A stretch of 64,000 nt of DNA from Flavobacterium granuli (GCF_900129705.1 NZ_FQWO01000003.1:186001-250000); one strand, 5' to 3'; positions 41,063 through 50,046 are shown, counted from the stretch's first letter. Translations and numbers: made by a program. The notes: generated by a model not told the origin, from the sequence alone.

Positions 41063-41689
41063 TTATGTCAAAAGTTCAATATTATTGCGGTGCAATCGCA
41101 CTAAACCTCGTTGTTCCATTTTTTTAAGCAAGCGCGAAATTACCTCTCTGGAAGTATTGAGTTCAATGGCGATTTCTTGATGCGATAATTTTAATTCTTT
41201 GCAGTGGCAAGCTTCGGCATGGCGTTTTAGGTAAAATTCCAAACGTTCGTCCATGGCTCTAAATGCGATGCTGTCTACCACTTCCAGGATTTCTTCAAAT
41301 CGGGTGCGATAGGTCAATATTACAAATTCATACCAACTGCGGTACTGCATCATCCATTTTTCCATTAGCGAAAGCGGAATCATGATCAGTTCGACATCTT
41401 CAACTACTTTTGCCATGATTTGGCTGGTCTGACTTTTGGTAGCACAAATCATAGAAACGGCACAGGCTTGACCCGGCTGTAAGTAATACATAAAGAATTC
41501 TCCACCGTTTTCTCCTTCGCGGTAAATTTTTACTTGCCCTTTGGTAATTAAAAGAGTGTAGTTGATATACTGGCCTGTACGCATAATAACATCGCCGGCT
41601 TTGTAAGACTGCCAAATTGCATTTGATTCAATTTCATCGATAAGATCATCTGAAAAGGAAGGGAATAATTTCTTTAAAGAATGCTGCAT
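41063..41689 (-). CDS. Crp/Fnr-family transcriptional regulator
   Basis: A 208-residue regulator with an N-terminal cyclic-nucleotide-binding-like beta-roll (about residues 20-125) and a C-terminal winged helix whose recognition region is SHQEIAIELNTSREVISRLL (164-183). There is no FNR-type N-terminal cysteine cluster, so oxygen sensing through Fe-S is unlikely; cysteines are C62, C68, C155 and C157. It is divergent from a rhodanese gene and upstream of tauE-cstB, so it probably controls the sulfur cluster. Similar regulators in this context sense persulfides. Confidence 0.9.
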   Translation of the reverse strand: MQHSLKKLFPSFSDDLIDEIESNAIWQSYKAGDVIMRTGQYINYTLLITKGQVKIYREGENGGEFFMYYLQPGQACAVSMICATKSQTSQIMAKVVEDVELIMIPLSLMEKWMMQYRSWYEFVILTYRTRFEEILEVVDSIAFRAMDERLEFYLKRHAEACHCKELKLSHQEIAIELNTSREVISRLLKKMEQRGLVRLHRNNIELLT

Positions 41690-41986
41690 TTCAGTTTTTT
41701 TAGAAAGTTTTTTTGTTGGAGCTACTGTAAAAGTAAGTTAAAAATTGAATATGGCATAGGAACTTTATAAAACCAAAAATGAAAATGGAAATATAAAAGT
41801 GATAATTGTTTTTTATTTATTGTCTATGGATTTAATGGGTTAGATATTATGGATTTATTAGCTTATTTTATAGTTGACTGATTAATAAGGTTTAGCGAAA
41901 ACGTTTTCTTCGAATTATTCTCTAATTCATAAACAGGCAGTACTGTCTTTGATAAAAACATTGTATTTTTACAAAAAAAACACACT

Positions 41987-42298
41987 ATGAATTTAACACA
42001 AGAAGATTGGATTTCTCAACTTGTAGAGGATGAGAATTCGGTGATATTAGATGTAAGAACTGAAGATGAGTATAATGATGGAATTATACCCAATGCTATA
42101 AATATAGATATTCATAAAGGTCAGGGTTTTATTTCGGAACTGGAAACTTTAGACAAGAATAAAAATTATTATGTGTATTGCCGTTCTGGAGCCAGAAGTG
42201 CAAAAGCATGCGAAATCATGAATGAATTAGGTTTTGAAAATGCCTATAACCTAATTGGCGGAATTTTAGAGTGGAATGGAGATATCGTTTCACCATAA
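41987..42298 (+). CDS. Single-domain rhodanese
   Basis: A 103-residue cytoplasmic rhodanese that would carry sulfane sulfur as a persulfide. The active-site loop is CRSGARS with catalytic C65. VILDVRTEDEYNDGIIPNAINID is the typical N-terminal rhodanese half. It is divergent from the Crp/Fnr regulator and so part of the sulfur cluster. A short inverted repeat TTGTA-TTTT-TACAA (41961-41974) lies 12 bases before the ATG. A hairpin follows the gene. Confidence 0.93.
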   Translation: MNLTQEDWISQLVEDENSVILDVRTEDEYNDGIIPNAINIDIHKGQGFISELETLDKNKNYYVYCRSGARSAKACEIMNELGFENAYNLIGGILEWNGDIVSP

Positions 42299-42302
42299 GA
42301 CT

Positions 42303-42328
42303 AAAAGGAGGCCAATGCCTCTTTTTTT
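42303..42328 (+). terminator. Terminator after the rhodanese gene
   Basis: GAGGC-CAAT-GCCTC flanked by an A-run and a run of seven T; one bulged G in the lower stem. Confidence 0.65.
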
Positions 42329-42363
42329 ATGTAAATTATTAGAATAACCAAAATAACCAAAAA

Positions 42364-43944
42364 ATGAATTTAATACCAGAAGAGTTTCAGATTAATGCTT
42401 TACTTAACCAAGATTCTTATTTAGTAAATGGAGAATTAAAAAAATGGGAAGGGCAAACATCCGGTGTATTCTCAACTATTTCATCAACTACAGCATATGC
42501 ACCTACTTTGTTAGGATCTATTCCTTTCATGGGAGAAAAAGAAGGACTCGAAGCCGTGAATGCCGCCGCCGATGCTTACAATAACGGTCAGGGGCAATGG
42601 CCTACGATGAAAGTAGCCGATCGGATTAAGTGCATGACCAATTTTGTGACACAAATGACCGAAAAGCGTGCCGAGGTCGTGAAGTATTTAATGTGGGAAA
42701 TTGGTAAATCTCTGCCAGATTCTCAAAAAGAATTTGACAGAACTGTAGAATACATTTATGATACTATCGAGGATTATAAGCAATTAGATCGCAACAGTGC
42801 CCGTTTTACCAAAAGCCAAGGTATAAATGCGATGATTCGTCGAGGACCTTTAGGAGTAGTATTGTGTTTAGGACCTTATAATTATCCTCTAAATGAAACC
42901 TTCTCCTTGCTTATTCCGGCATTGATAATGGGAAATACGGTTGTCTTTAAGCCTGCAAAACATGGTGTTTTATTATTGTCGCCATTATTGGAAGCCTTTA
43001 GAAGCAGTTTCCCAAAAGGAGTCATTAATGTAATTTATGGCAGAGGTCGTGAAGTGGCTTCACCTATTATGGCTTCGGGTAAAATAGATGTTTTGGCTTT
43101 AATTGGAAACAGTAAATCGGCGATTGCCTTGCAAGATTTACATCCTAATAAAAACAGGCTGCGTTTAATTTTAGGATTGGAAGCCAAAAATCCAGCGATA
43201 ATTTTGGCCGATGCCGATTTAGATTTGGCTATCCAAGAATGTATTGTTGGTTCTTTATCTTTCAATGGACAGCGTTGTACAGCCTTGAAGGTTTTGTATG
43301 TTCATGAGACAATTGCTGAAGAATTCAACAGGCGTTTTGCCGCTAAGGTGGACGCGCTTTCTTTTGGAAATCCTTGGGACAAAGCAGTAATGCTGACCCC
43401 ATTGCCTGAAAAAGATAAGCCAGCTTATATACAAGATTTGATTGATGATGCCAAGAGCAAAGGAGCTCAAGTTATTAACGAAAAAGGAGGCGAACAAACG
43501 CCTAATTATATTTTCCCTGCGGTTTTGTTTCCGGTCAACAAGGAAATGCGTGTGTATCACGAAGAACAGTTTGGACCAGTTGTGCCTATTATCTCTTTCA
43601 AGGACATTCAAGAGCCTTTGAACGATATGGCTGAATCGAATTATGGTCAACAAGTAAGTTTGTTTGGAAAAGACATTACAACCATTGCACCGCTGATTGA
43701 TACATTAGTCAATTTAGTTTGTCGTGTTAACCTAAACAGTTCTTGCCAGAGAGGACCGGATATTTATCCATTTACAGGAAGAAAAGATTCAGCGGTGGGA
43801 ACTTTGAGTATTCATGATGCTTTGCGCTCTTTTTCAATACGAACTTTTGTTGCCTCAAAAGACAATGAGTACAACAATGAAATTTTACAGGCGTTGTTAA
43901 ATAGCGATAAATCTAATTTTATCACCACCGATTATATTTTGTAA
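42364..43944 (+). CDS. gapN: NADP-dependent glyceraldehyde-3-phosphate dehydrogenase (GapN-like aldehyde dehydrogenase)
   Basis: A 526-residue aldehyde dehydrogenase. The sequence pattern ([18 protein letters not shown] near residue 161, catalytic E273 in [10 protein letters not shown], catalytic C305 in [11 protein letters not shown], and [21 protein letters not shown] near the end) fits non-phosphorylating GapN, which oxidises glyceraldehyde 3-phosphate directly to 3-phosphoglycerate and makes NADPH. It is a little longer than classical GapN (about 475 residues), with an N-terminal extension. The exact substrate is inferred. It is monocistronic with a strong terminator. Confidence 0.85.
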   Translation: MNLIPEEFQINALLNQDSYLVNGELKKWEGQTSGVFSTISSTTAYAPTLLGSIPFMGEKEGLEAVNAAADAYNNGQGQWPTMKVADRIKCMTNFVTQMTEKRAEVVKYLMWEIGKSLPDSQKEFDRTVEYIYDTIEDYKQLDRNSARFTKSQGINAMIRRGPLGVVLCLGPYNYPLNETFSLLIPALIMGNTVVFKPAKHGVLLLSPLLEAFRSSFPKGVINVIYGRGREVASPIMASGKIDVLALIGNSKSAIALQDLHPNKNRLRLILGLEAKNPAIILADADLDLAIQECIVGSLSFNGQRCTALKVLYVHETIAEEFNRRFAAKVDALSFGNPWDKAVMLTPLPEKDKPAYIQDLIDDAKSKGAQVINEKGGEQTPNYIFPAVLFPVNKEMRVYHEEQFGPVVPIISFKDIQEPLNDMAESNYGQQVSLFGKDITTIAPLIDTLVNLVCRVNLNSSCQRGPDIYPFTGRKDSAVGTLSIHDALRSFSIRTFVASKDNEYNNEILQALLNSDKSNFITTDYIL

Positions 43945-43965
43945 TGTTTTTTAATTAAAAAAATG

Positions 43966-43998
43966 AAACCGTCTCGTTTTTGCGAGACGGTTTTTTTT
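43966..43998. terminator. Terminator after gapN
   Basis: AAACCGTCTCG and its exact complement with a six-base loop, followed by a run of eight T. Confidence 0.9.
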
Positions 43999-44080
43999 GT
44001 TAAAATAAGCTGTAAGTAACTGATTTTCAGTGTTTATTTCATTATATTTACTAAGCCAAATAACTTTAAAAAAGAATACT

Positions 44081-44797
44081 ATGAAAAACTTAAAAAAGAT
44101 TTTGAATCCTATTTTGATTGTTTTTTTTATGGTTGTCGTTTTCTCTTGCAAGAACAATAAATCAGAACAAAAAGAGGAAGTCACTGAAATAAAAGAGATG
44201 GATAGCACGAGCCTGCCATTTATGCCTTTTAAAATTATAGCCATTAAGCATAAAGTGGCAGATTATGCTAAATGGAGAATAGCATATGATGCACACGATT
44301 CCATAAGAAAAATGTATGGTATAACCCATTTTGTTATGGGTAGGGGAATGGATGACGCCAATACCATTATCATAATCGATAAAATGGATGATGTGATGAA
44401 GGCTAAGGAATTTAGTGCCATGCCTAGTCTCAAAGAGCTTATGAAAAAAGCCGGGGTAATCAGTTCGCCCGAGTTCTCTTTTTATGATGTGATACGCAAT
44501 GATGACAGCAAGATTAATCTAAAAGACCGGTTGATGGTGACGCATCGGGTGAAGGATTTTGATGCTTGGCTTAAAGTGTATGATGCCGAGGGAATCAATA
44601 AGAGAATGGAATACGGACTTATTGACCGCGGAATGGCCAGAAGTATTGATGATCCTAATGTCGTGAGTTTAGTTTTTGCCATTTCAGATTTGGAGAAGGC
44701 TAAGGCTAGAATCAATTCTGAAGCAATGAAAAAGCTAATGATGGAAGCAGGAGTAGAAGGACAACCACAGCTATTTTTTTATAAGTTAGTGGATTAA
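44081..44797 (+). CDS. Lipoprotein with two ABM-like (ferredoxin-fold) repeats
   Basis: A 238-residue predicted lipoprotein (lipobox VVFSC, C23; ATG at 44081 is chosen over an upstream alternative start at 44030). After a short acidic linker come two repeats of about 90 residues. The first has HKVADYAKWRIAYDAHDS and ends SPEFSFYDVI; the second has HRVKDFDAWLKVYDAEGI and ends QPQLFFYKLV. Their pattern resembles the dimeric alpha-beta-barrel (antibiotic-biosynthesis monooxygenase-like) fold, here in a tandem that could form an internal dimer. No catalytic assignment is possible. It is alone on its strand. Confidence 0.75.
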   Translation: MKNLKKILNPILIVFFMVVVFSCKNNKSEQKEEVTEIKEMDSTSLPFMPFKIIAIKHKVADYAKWRIAYDAHDSIRKMYGITHFVMGRGMDDANTIIIIDKMDDVMKAKEFSAMPSLKELMKKAGVISSPEFSFYDVIRNDDSKINLKDRLMVTHRVKDFDAWLKVYDAEGINKRMEYGLIDRGMARSIDDPNVVSLVFAISDLEKAKARINSEAMKKLMMEAGVEGQPQLFFYKLVD

Positions 44798-44822
44798 TAA
44801 AATACTTTGATTGTATAGATAG

Positions 44823-44860
44823 AGACCGCGTTGCTGATTCAGGCCAAGCGGTTTTTTATT
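44823..44860 (+). terminator. Probable terminator after the lipoprotein gene
   Basis: ACCGCGTTG pairs with CAAGCGGT (one bulge) across an 11-base loop and is followed by TTTTTT. Confidence 0.55.
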
Positions 44861-45557
44861 GGGTCACCAATACAGTTATGTAAATTTAATTTCTTAAATT
44901 AGAATGTTTAAAGTTTTTAAGTAATTGAAAACAAATCAACTTCGTTAAAATAATCGAATAATTTCTACTCATTTTGTGGATATTCTAAAATAAAAAAGCA
45001 TCAAAAAGAAAATTAAAATAATAAAACAAAATATTCACGAGCGGCTGCATCGGGAACCCTATTATAGCCATCCCAGATTGAAGTTTATTCCTAATATTGT
45101 AATTAACTTACTTAGTTTTTTATTGTCTTTTGGTGTGATTTTAAGTTTGCTATATATAATATTGAACTACTTAATTAAAAAGTTTTATCACTTAGACTAA
45201 GAAATACTTTAAGGTCTTATATTTTGCTCTTAGCAAAAATAGATTTTAAGCTAAAAGATTATTTTTGTTTTTCTCTTTTTACTAGTTGTCTTATTTTGTT
45301 TTATTGTAAATAATTGGTTTTGAAATTGTTGTTGTTATTATGTAGTCGTATTCTTTAAAATAGGAGCTTCTTTTCTAATTGAAATATCACTAAAAGTGGG
45401 TATTGTTAGCAATAGTCAATCCGTGTATTTTTGGAACATTAATATAGAGTATGCTAAGGTTTCTTTTTATTATAAAAGACTTTGATAGTGTGCTTTGTAT
45501 ATGTAAGAAATATATTTCACAGACAAAAAGAGGTTTAACAATTGAATAATAATAATT
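44861..45557. other. 697-bp stretch with one possible small gene
   Basis: Apart from the possible frame at 44994-45200, this AT-rich region shows no convincing gene, repeat or RNA. Confidence 0.5.
44994..45200 (+). pseudogene. Possible small membrane protein frame without an ATG
   Basis: An open frame of 68 codons reads HERLHREPYYSHPRLKFIPN followed by a hydrophobic stretch (IVINLLSFLLSFGVILSLLY) and a basic tail ending KKFYHLD. The composition looks coding: a polar basic N-terminus, one or two membrane spans and a charged end. There is no ATG, GTG or TTG near the N-terminus; only AAA, AGC, ATC, ATT and ATA codons follow the upstream stop at 44991. It may use a rare start (ATT or ATC), be a frameshifted remnant, or be chance. 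Confidence 0.35.
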
Positions 45558-45764
45558 ATGACAAATTCAGAAAAAATTAGAAAGGTTAACGAATTATTGA
45601 TTGAAGTGATTAAGGATGAAGAAGATCAAAATGAAACCTCTTTGAGTGGTTTAAAAGATGTGGTGTTAAGCATACTGGTAGACTATTGGCATTCAATAAG
45701 AGAACCGGAGATTTTTATGGATTGTAGTGAGGTTGAAAACGAAGAACTTCAGTATAGCAATTAA
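45558..45764 (+). CDS. Small acidic hypothetical protein
   Basis: A 68-residue, strongly acidic soluble protein rich in Glu, Asp and Asn (EKIRKVNELLIEVIKDEED at residues 5-23, later DYWHSIREPEIFMDCSEVE). It looks helical in its first half. I do not recognise the family. ATG is at 45558, after a long AT-rich region, and a strong terminator follows. The length, clean start and terminator support a real gene, but function is unknown. Confidence 0.55.
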   Translation: MTNSEKIRKVNELLIEVIKDEEDQNETSLSGLKDVVLSILVDYWHSIREPEIFMDCSEVENEELQYSN

Positions 45765-45806
45765 TGAGGGGCAAACTTATTATTACCAAAAGTTAATAAA
45801 AATAAC

Positions 45807-45847
45807 AAAACAGCTCGTTTAATTTTTTAAACGAGCTGCTTTTTTTT
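45807..45847. terminator. Bidirectional terminator
   Basis: CAGCTCGTTTAA and its exact complement with a four-base loop, flanked by A- and T-runs, between the convergent 68-residue gene and the hydroxyisourate hydrolase gene. Confidence 0.88.
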
Positions 45848-46253
45848 AATTTCCTCTATAAGTTGAATAACCATAAGCCGAAAGTGTTATTGGTACGTGG
45901 TAATGGCTGTTATCTTTAATTTGAAAAACGACCTCAATAAAGGGATAAAAGCTCTCGGTATTATTTTTTTTGAAATAGTCACTTACGAAATAAGTTAGTT
46001 TATAAATTCCAAGGTTTGCTTTTTCAGAATTTAGAAAATCTGTAATTCTTCCATTTTTGTCAGTAGTTTTTTCATCTACAAACTGCCATGTTTTGGTTTG
46101 CTCATTTTGTTTTTCCAATTTGATACTGACTCCTGCAGCAGGAGTTCCTTTGCTAACATCCAAAATATGACTTGATAGTTGGTAGGTGCTTTTTTGTGCA
46201 AAGCTTGCTGTTGTGATCAAAGCTAAAATTAATGTCAAGATTGAATTTTTCAT
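45846..46253 (-). CDS. hiuH: 5-hydroxyisourate hydrolase (transthyretin-like), exported
   Basis: A 135-residue protein with a clear signal peptide (residues 1-19, ending TTASFAQ), then a transthyretin-like domain. HILDVSKGTPAAGVSI matches the HIUase N-terminal signature, YHVPITLSAYGYSTYRGN the C-terminal one; the terminal YRGN is a variant of the usual YRGS. The family hydrolyses 5-hydroxyisourate in purine breakdown. The signal peptide points to a periplasmic site. The next gene upstream encodes a HbpS/GlcG-like protein, 25 bases away, so the two are probably co-transcribed. Confidence 0.9.
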   Translation of the reverse strand: MKNSILTLILALITTASFAQKSTYQLSSHILDVSKGTPAAGVSIKLEKQNEQTKTWQFVDEKTTDKNGRITDFLNSEKANLGIYKLTYFVSDYFKKNNTESFYPFIEVVFQIKDNSHYHVPITLSAYGYSTYRGN

Positions 46254-46278
46254 TTTTTTTGATTTTTAAAGTTTAAAA

Positions 46279-46803
46279 TTATTTTACAGTTATTCCCAGT
46301 TCAGAAATCGAGGCTGATTTAGCAATTAGATCATCATTTTCAGCACTTCCTCCGCCTGCTATACCAATACTTCCAATTACGTTTCCGTTGTACCATACAG
46401 GAGCTCCTCCGCTCAAAAGCAGTAGTTCCGGTAATGTATTTAAATTTTGGGTATCTGGATTTGATTTGGCATTCCTTAGCAAGGCAAGCGTGGCCGTTTT
46501 GGTGGATAAAGCAGTAAAGGCTTTTCTTCTTGAAGCTTCCGTATTATGCGGACCTACATTTTCTCCTCTGGTTGTCATCAAAATGTTTCCTGAAGCGTCC
46601 AGAATTGTAATGGTAACTTTTTTACCCAATGAATTTGCGGTTTCGCTTGCGCGTTTTGTCAATTCATAAGAAGCTTCCAAAGTCAGATTGTCAACGGATT
46701 TAACATATCTCTCAACTGAATTTGTCCTGAGTTTTTTCTCAGGATTGACTTGTCCGATACAAGTTGTTGTGATGAAGATTAATATAAAAAGTAATTTTTT
46801 CAT
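46279..46803 (-). CDS. HbpS/GlcG-family (DUF336) exported protein
   Basis: A 174-residue protein with a signal peptide (ending near TTTCIGQ) and a GlcG/HbpS domain: LTLEASYELTKRASETANS, TITILDASGNILMTTRGENV and GAPVWYNGNVIGSIGIAGG are typical. HbpS proteins in other bacteria bind haem and sense oxidative stress; GlcG in E. coli is of unknown function. Here the role is not known. It leads a two-gene unit with hiuH, and a TTGAC-N4-GTCAA site lies about 50 bases upstream. Confidence 0.85.
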   Translation of the reverse strand: MKKLLFILIFITTTCIGQVNPEKKLRTNSVERYVKSVDNLTLEASYELTKRASETANSLGKKVTITILDASGNILMTTRGENVGPHNTEASRRKAFTALSTKTATLALLRNAKSNPDTQNLNTLPELLLLSGGAPVWYNGNVIGSIGIAGGGSAENDDLIAKSASISELGITVK

Positions 46804-46849
46804 GTTTAATGATTTTTTTACAAAGTTAAACGTTTTATAAAATTAAAAG

Positions 46850-46865
46850 GTTGACCTAAGTCAAC
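46850..46865. promoter_or_regulatory. Fnr-like inverted repeat upstream of the HbpS gene
   Basis: GTTGAC-CTAA-GTCAAC. The 5-4-5 TTGAC-N4-GTCAA layout is that of Crp/Fnr-family operators. It is 47-62 bases upstream of the ATG. Confidence 0.5.
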
Positions 46866-46987
46866 GTTTTTGAAAAGTACTTTTATTTTGACAAACATTA
46901 AATTGAATTATAAAAGGTTTTGAAGAAAAAAGAAATTTGTCTTTTTACACATTAATTTTTGCTTTGAATTGCAGGCTAAGACTAATG

Positions 46988-47022
46988 AAAAAATCCGATT
47001 GACTATCGCCAACCGGATTTAA
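46988..47022 (-). terminator. Probable terminator of the acyltransferase gene
   Basis: AAATCCG with AAATCCG complement CGGATTT, extended by TTG/CAA pairs across one-base mismatches, with T-run on the minus strand. Confidence 0.6.
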
Positions 47023-47024
47023 AA

Positions 47025-48104
47025 TCAGAATTTTTTTCTTCTTTCGGTTAAATACTTTCGAAGTGGAATATCATAGCATCTCATGGTTAAATAGGCAAGA
47101 CCAACCAAAAGAAGTGTTCCGCTTATGATGATAAAAGTGAGTTGGGCTGTTCCCGGTTTATGGCTTGTGTAATAGCTCGCGAACATCCACATCACAGCAT
47201 AATGCGTCATGTATAAAGGATAGGATATTTTTCCGAGGAAGCTGGCTGTTTTTTCGAATCCTTGATTTAGCGTGGCTCCTGCGCCTATAGCGATTAGTAA
47301 GGGGAAATAGAACATTACAATTATGGGCTCAGTCAGCCAATTCCAATCCGAAAAGGGAATTAAGAAGGCTAGGAGTAGTAATATGGATAGACCTACAAAA
47401 CTTAGTTTTGATTTAATAATCCAATTGGAACGATAAATCAACATACCCGCTAAAAAGGAATATGAAATACGAGCACCGCCATCCCAAAAGCTAGTGTCAT
47501 TCCATCCGCCCAGCAAGGAACCATCCGCGCGGTTACTGGCAAAACAGAGTCCTGCGGCAGCAATGACGGTTAAGAATAAGAGGGAACGTCGGCTTAATTT
47601 GTGAAGGAAAAGTGCATAAAGGATATTGGCGACATACTCCCAAAACAACGACCAGGCGGGCGCATTCAAACCAAATAAGTTAAAATATCGGTCGGGCATT
47701 GCTGCAAAAGGAATCAGAAATAGGGAAGCCAGAAATATCAAAATCAATTTACCCGTTTCGTAGGTTTCAGGATGACTGCTAAAAGGGTCAAACAGAAAAG
47801 CCAACAAACCCAATACCGAACCAAAAACAACCAGAGGATGCAATCTGATTAGTCTTGATTTAAAGAACTCTATAGTTCCCATTTTACCAATGCGGTCATG
47901 ATATGCATAGGCGATAACAAATCCAGATAAACAAAAGAAAAAATCGACCGCAAGAAAACCATGTGCGATAAAATTTTTGCTGGGTTCATAAACGATTTCC
48001 ATAAAATGAAAAAGGACAATGGCCAAAGCGGCAATTCCTCTTAAACCATCAAGAATTTGAAAATGTTGTTTGGTCTTTAAAATGTCGGAGCTATTATTTT
48101 GCAT
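47025..48104 (-). CDS. Acyltransferase family 3 (OafA/YrhL-like) membrane protein
   Basis: A 359-residue inner-membrane protein with about ten membrane segments. The N-terminal LDGLRGIAALAIVLFHF, ending in the conserved catalytic-type histidine, and FFFCLSGFVIAYAYHDR are hallmarks of acyltransferase-3 proteins, which O-acylate sugars of surface polysaccharides or other cell-envelope compounds. There is no C-terminal SGNH domain. No polysaccharide genes are near, so the acceptor is unknown. It is monocistronic. Confidence 0.92.
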   Translation of the reverse strand: MQNNSSDILKTKQHFQILDGLRGIAALAIVLFHFMEIVYEPSKNFIAHGFLAVDFFFCLSGFVIAYAYHDRIGKMGTIEFFKSRLIRLHPLVVFGSVLGLLAFLFDPFSSHPETYETGKLILIFLASLFLIPFAAMPDRYFNLFGLNAPAWSLFWEYVANILYALFLHKLSRRSLLFLTVIAAAGLCFASNRADGSLLGGWNDTSFWDGGARISYSFLAGMLIYRSNWIIKSKLSFVGLSILLLLAFLIPFSDWNWLTEPIIVMFYFPLLIAIGAGATLNQGFEKTASFLGKISYPLYMTHYAVMWMFASYYTSHKPGTAQLTFIIISGTLLLVGLAYLTMRCYDIPLRKYLTERRKKF

Positions 48105-48317
48105 GTCGATAAACGTTTGGTTTCTTGGTTTTTTTTGTTTTTACATCTTTCGTATTTTCAAAAATAGACAAAAAACACTACATTATTTGAAAGGATCTCA
48201 AAATGTGTGTTCGAAAACATGGATTGATAATCCCATTAAGAGAAATGTGCCGAAGGAATGCCGGAAGCTAAAAATTAAAAACAACTTTTGATGAAAGTTA
48301 AAAAGGTTTGTCACATA

Positions 48318-48353
48318 AAAAAATCCGATTTGCTTTTGCAAATCGGATTTTTT
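48318..48353. terminator. Strong hairpin terminator
   Basis: AAAAAATCCGATTTGC and its exact complement with a four-base TTTT loop. It lies in the gap between lpdA and the acyltransferase gene and terminates lpdA on the minus strand. Confidence 0.8.
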
Positions 48354-48357
48354 ATTC

Positions 48358-48386
48358 TGTAGAGATGAACCGCAGTTCATCTCTGC
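48358..48386. repeat. Short palindromic element at the 3' end of lpdA
   Basis: TGTAGAGATGAAC-CGCA-GTTCATCTCTGCA: 12 of 13 arm positions pair. It lies 13 bases after the lpdA stop and before the terminator. It looks like a member of the GTAGAGA...TCTCTAC type of dispersed palindromes; only one copy is in this window. Confidence 0.5.
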
Positions 48387-48398
48387 ATGTGTCAATCT

Positions 48399-49787
48399 TT
48401 ATAGGTGTATTACTTCACCATAAGCATCGGCTACAGCTTCCATAACAGCTTCACTCATGGTTGGGTGAGGATGAATGGCCTTAAGGATTTCATGTCCTGT
48501 AGTTTCCAGTTTACGAGCTACAACTGCCTCAGCAATCATATCAGTAACTCCGGCACCTATCATGTGACATCCTAACCATTCGCCATATTTGGCATCAAAA
48601 ATAACTTTTACAAATCCGTCTGGTGTTCCGGCAGCTTTGGCTTTTCCAGAAGCTGAGAATGGGAATTTTCCAATTTTTAATTCGTACCCTTTTTCTTTGG
48701 CTTGTTTTTCTGTCAAACCTACTGAAGCGATTTCAGGAGTAGCATAAGTACAACCCGGAACGTTTCCGTAATCGATAGGCTCTACATGCATACCTGCAAT
48801 TTTCTCCACACAGTTGATTCCTTCGGCAGAAGCCACGTGTGCTAGTGCTTGCCCCGGAGTTACGTCACCAATGGCGTAATAACCCGGAACATTAGTTTGG
48901 TTGTATGCGTTTACAAGGATTTTATCTCTGTCAGTGGCAATTCCCACTTCTTCCAGACCTATGTTTTCAATATTGGTTTTGATTCCTACAGCCGAAAGAA
49001 TAATATCAGCTTCCAATACTTCTTCTCCTTTGGCTGTTTTTACAAATGCTTTAACGCCTGCTCCTGTAGTGTCAATTCTTTCTACAGAAGAGTTAGTCAT
49101 GATTTTTACTCCCGCTTTTTTCATCGAGCGTTCCATTTGTTTCGAAATGTCTTCGTCTTCAACAGGAACAATATTTGGCATGAATTCCACAATAGTTACC
49201 TCAGTTCCCATTGAATTGTAAAAATGAGCAAATTCTACGCCAATGGCTCCGGAACCAACAATGATCATCGATTTTGGTTGCGTAGGCAAAGTCATTGCTT
49301 GTCTGTAACCAATCACTTTTACGCCGTCCTGAGGCAAGTTTGGCAACTCACGCGAACGTGCTCCGGTAGCTACAATAATATGATCGGCGCTGTATTCTGT
49401 TACTTTGTTGTCTTTATCAGTAACATCAACTTTTTTGCCTGGTTTTAGTTTTCCAAAACCATCAATTACGTCGATTTTGTTTTTTTTCATCAGGAATTGA
49501 ACTCCTTTGCTCATTCCTTCAGCAACACCACGGCTGCGTTGTACCACGGCTGGGAAATCTTTGTCAAAAGAAGAAACAGTCAAACCATAATCAGAGGCAT
49601 GTTTTAGATAATCAAAAACTTGAGCTGATTTTAGTAAAGCCTTGGTTGGGATACATCCCCAGTTTAGGCATACACCACCTAAGTTTTCTTTTTCAATTAC
49701 GGCTACTTTAAAGCCTAATTGTGACGCTCTAATGGCAGTTACATATCCGCCTGGACCACTTCCTAAAACAATGATATCGTATTTCAT
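48399..49787 (-). CDS. lpdA: Dihydrolipoyl dehydrogenase
   Basis: The E3 component of 2-oxoacid dehydrogenase complexes, which reoxidises dihydrolipoamide with FAD and NAD+. The 462-residue protein shows the FAD-binding GSGPGGYVTAIRA (residues 9-21), the redox disulfide GGVCLNWGCIPTKAL (C40, C45), the NAD-binding GSGAIGVEFAHFY and the C-terminal catalytic HPHPTMSE. It is monocistronic, not linked to E1 or E2 genes here. Confidence 0.97.
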   Translation of the reverse strand: MKYDIIVLGSGPGGYVTAIRASQLGFKVAVIEKENLGGVCLNWGCIPTKALLKSAQVFDYLKHASDYGLTVSSFDKDFPAVVQRSRGVAEGMSKGVQFLMKKNKIDVIDGFGKLKPGKKVDVTDKDNKVTEYSADHIIVATGARSRELPNLPQDGVKVIGYRQAMTLPTQPKSMIIVGSGAIGVEFAHFYNSMGTEVTIVEFMPNIVPVEDEDISKQMERSMKKAGVKIMTNSSVERIDTTGAGVKAFVKTAKGEEVLEADIILSAVGIKTNIENIGLEEVGIATDRDKILVNAYNQTNVPGYYAIGDVTPGQALAHVASAEGINCVEKIAGMHVEPIDYGNVPGCTYATPEIASVGLTEKQAKEKGYELKIGKFPFSASGKAKAAGTPDGFVKVIFDAKYGEWLGCHMIGAGVTDMIAEAVVARKLETTGHEILKAIHPHPTMSEAVMEAVADAYGEVIHL

Positions 49788-50046
49788 TTTTTTATATTTA
49801 TTTTTTTAAATTTAAAAATGGAATTGCTTCGCCTATTTGTAAACTCGGCTGGCAAAAGCTCATTTCATTTTATATAAGATTTTCTAAATTAATTGAGTTT
49901 GCGAATTTAAGGATTTATTCTGTTTCGGGAAAATTTAAAAGATTCAATTATTTAAAGATTTGTTAGTCGATGTGAATCTTGAAAAGTTAGTGATTTTGAA
50001 TAATTCCTATTCTATTCCCAATTTACCATTCACAATTCACTGCTAA

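Noticed and set aside
41961..41974. TTGTA-TTTT-TACAA before the rhodanese gene as a definite operator
   Set aside because: It is made almost only of A/T with short arms and may be chance; mentioned only as a candidate site.
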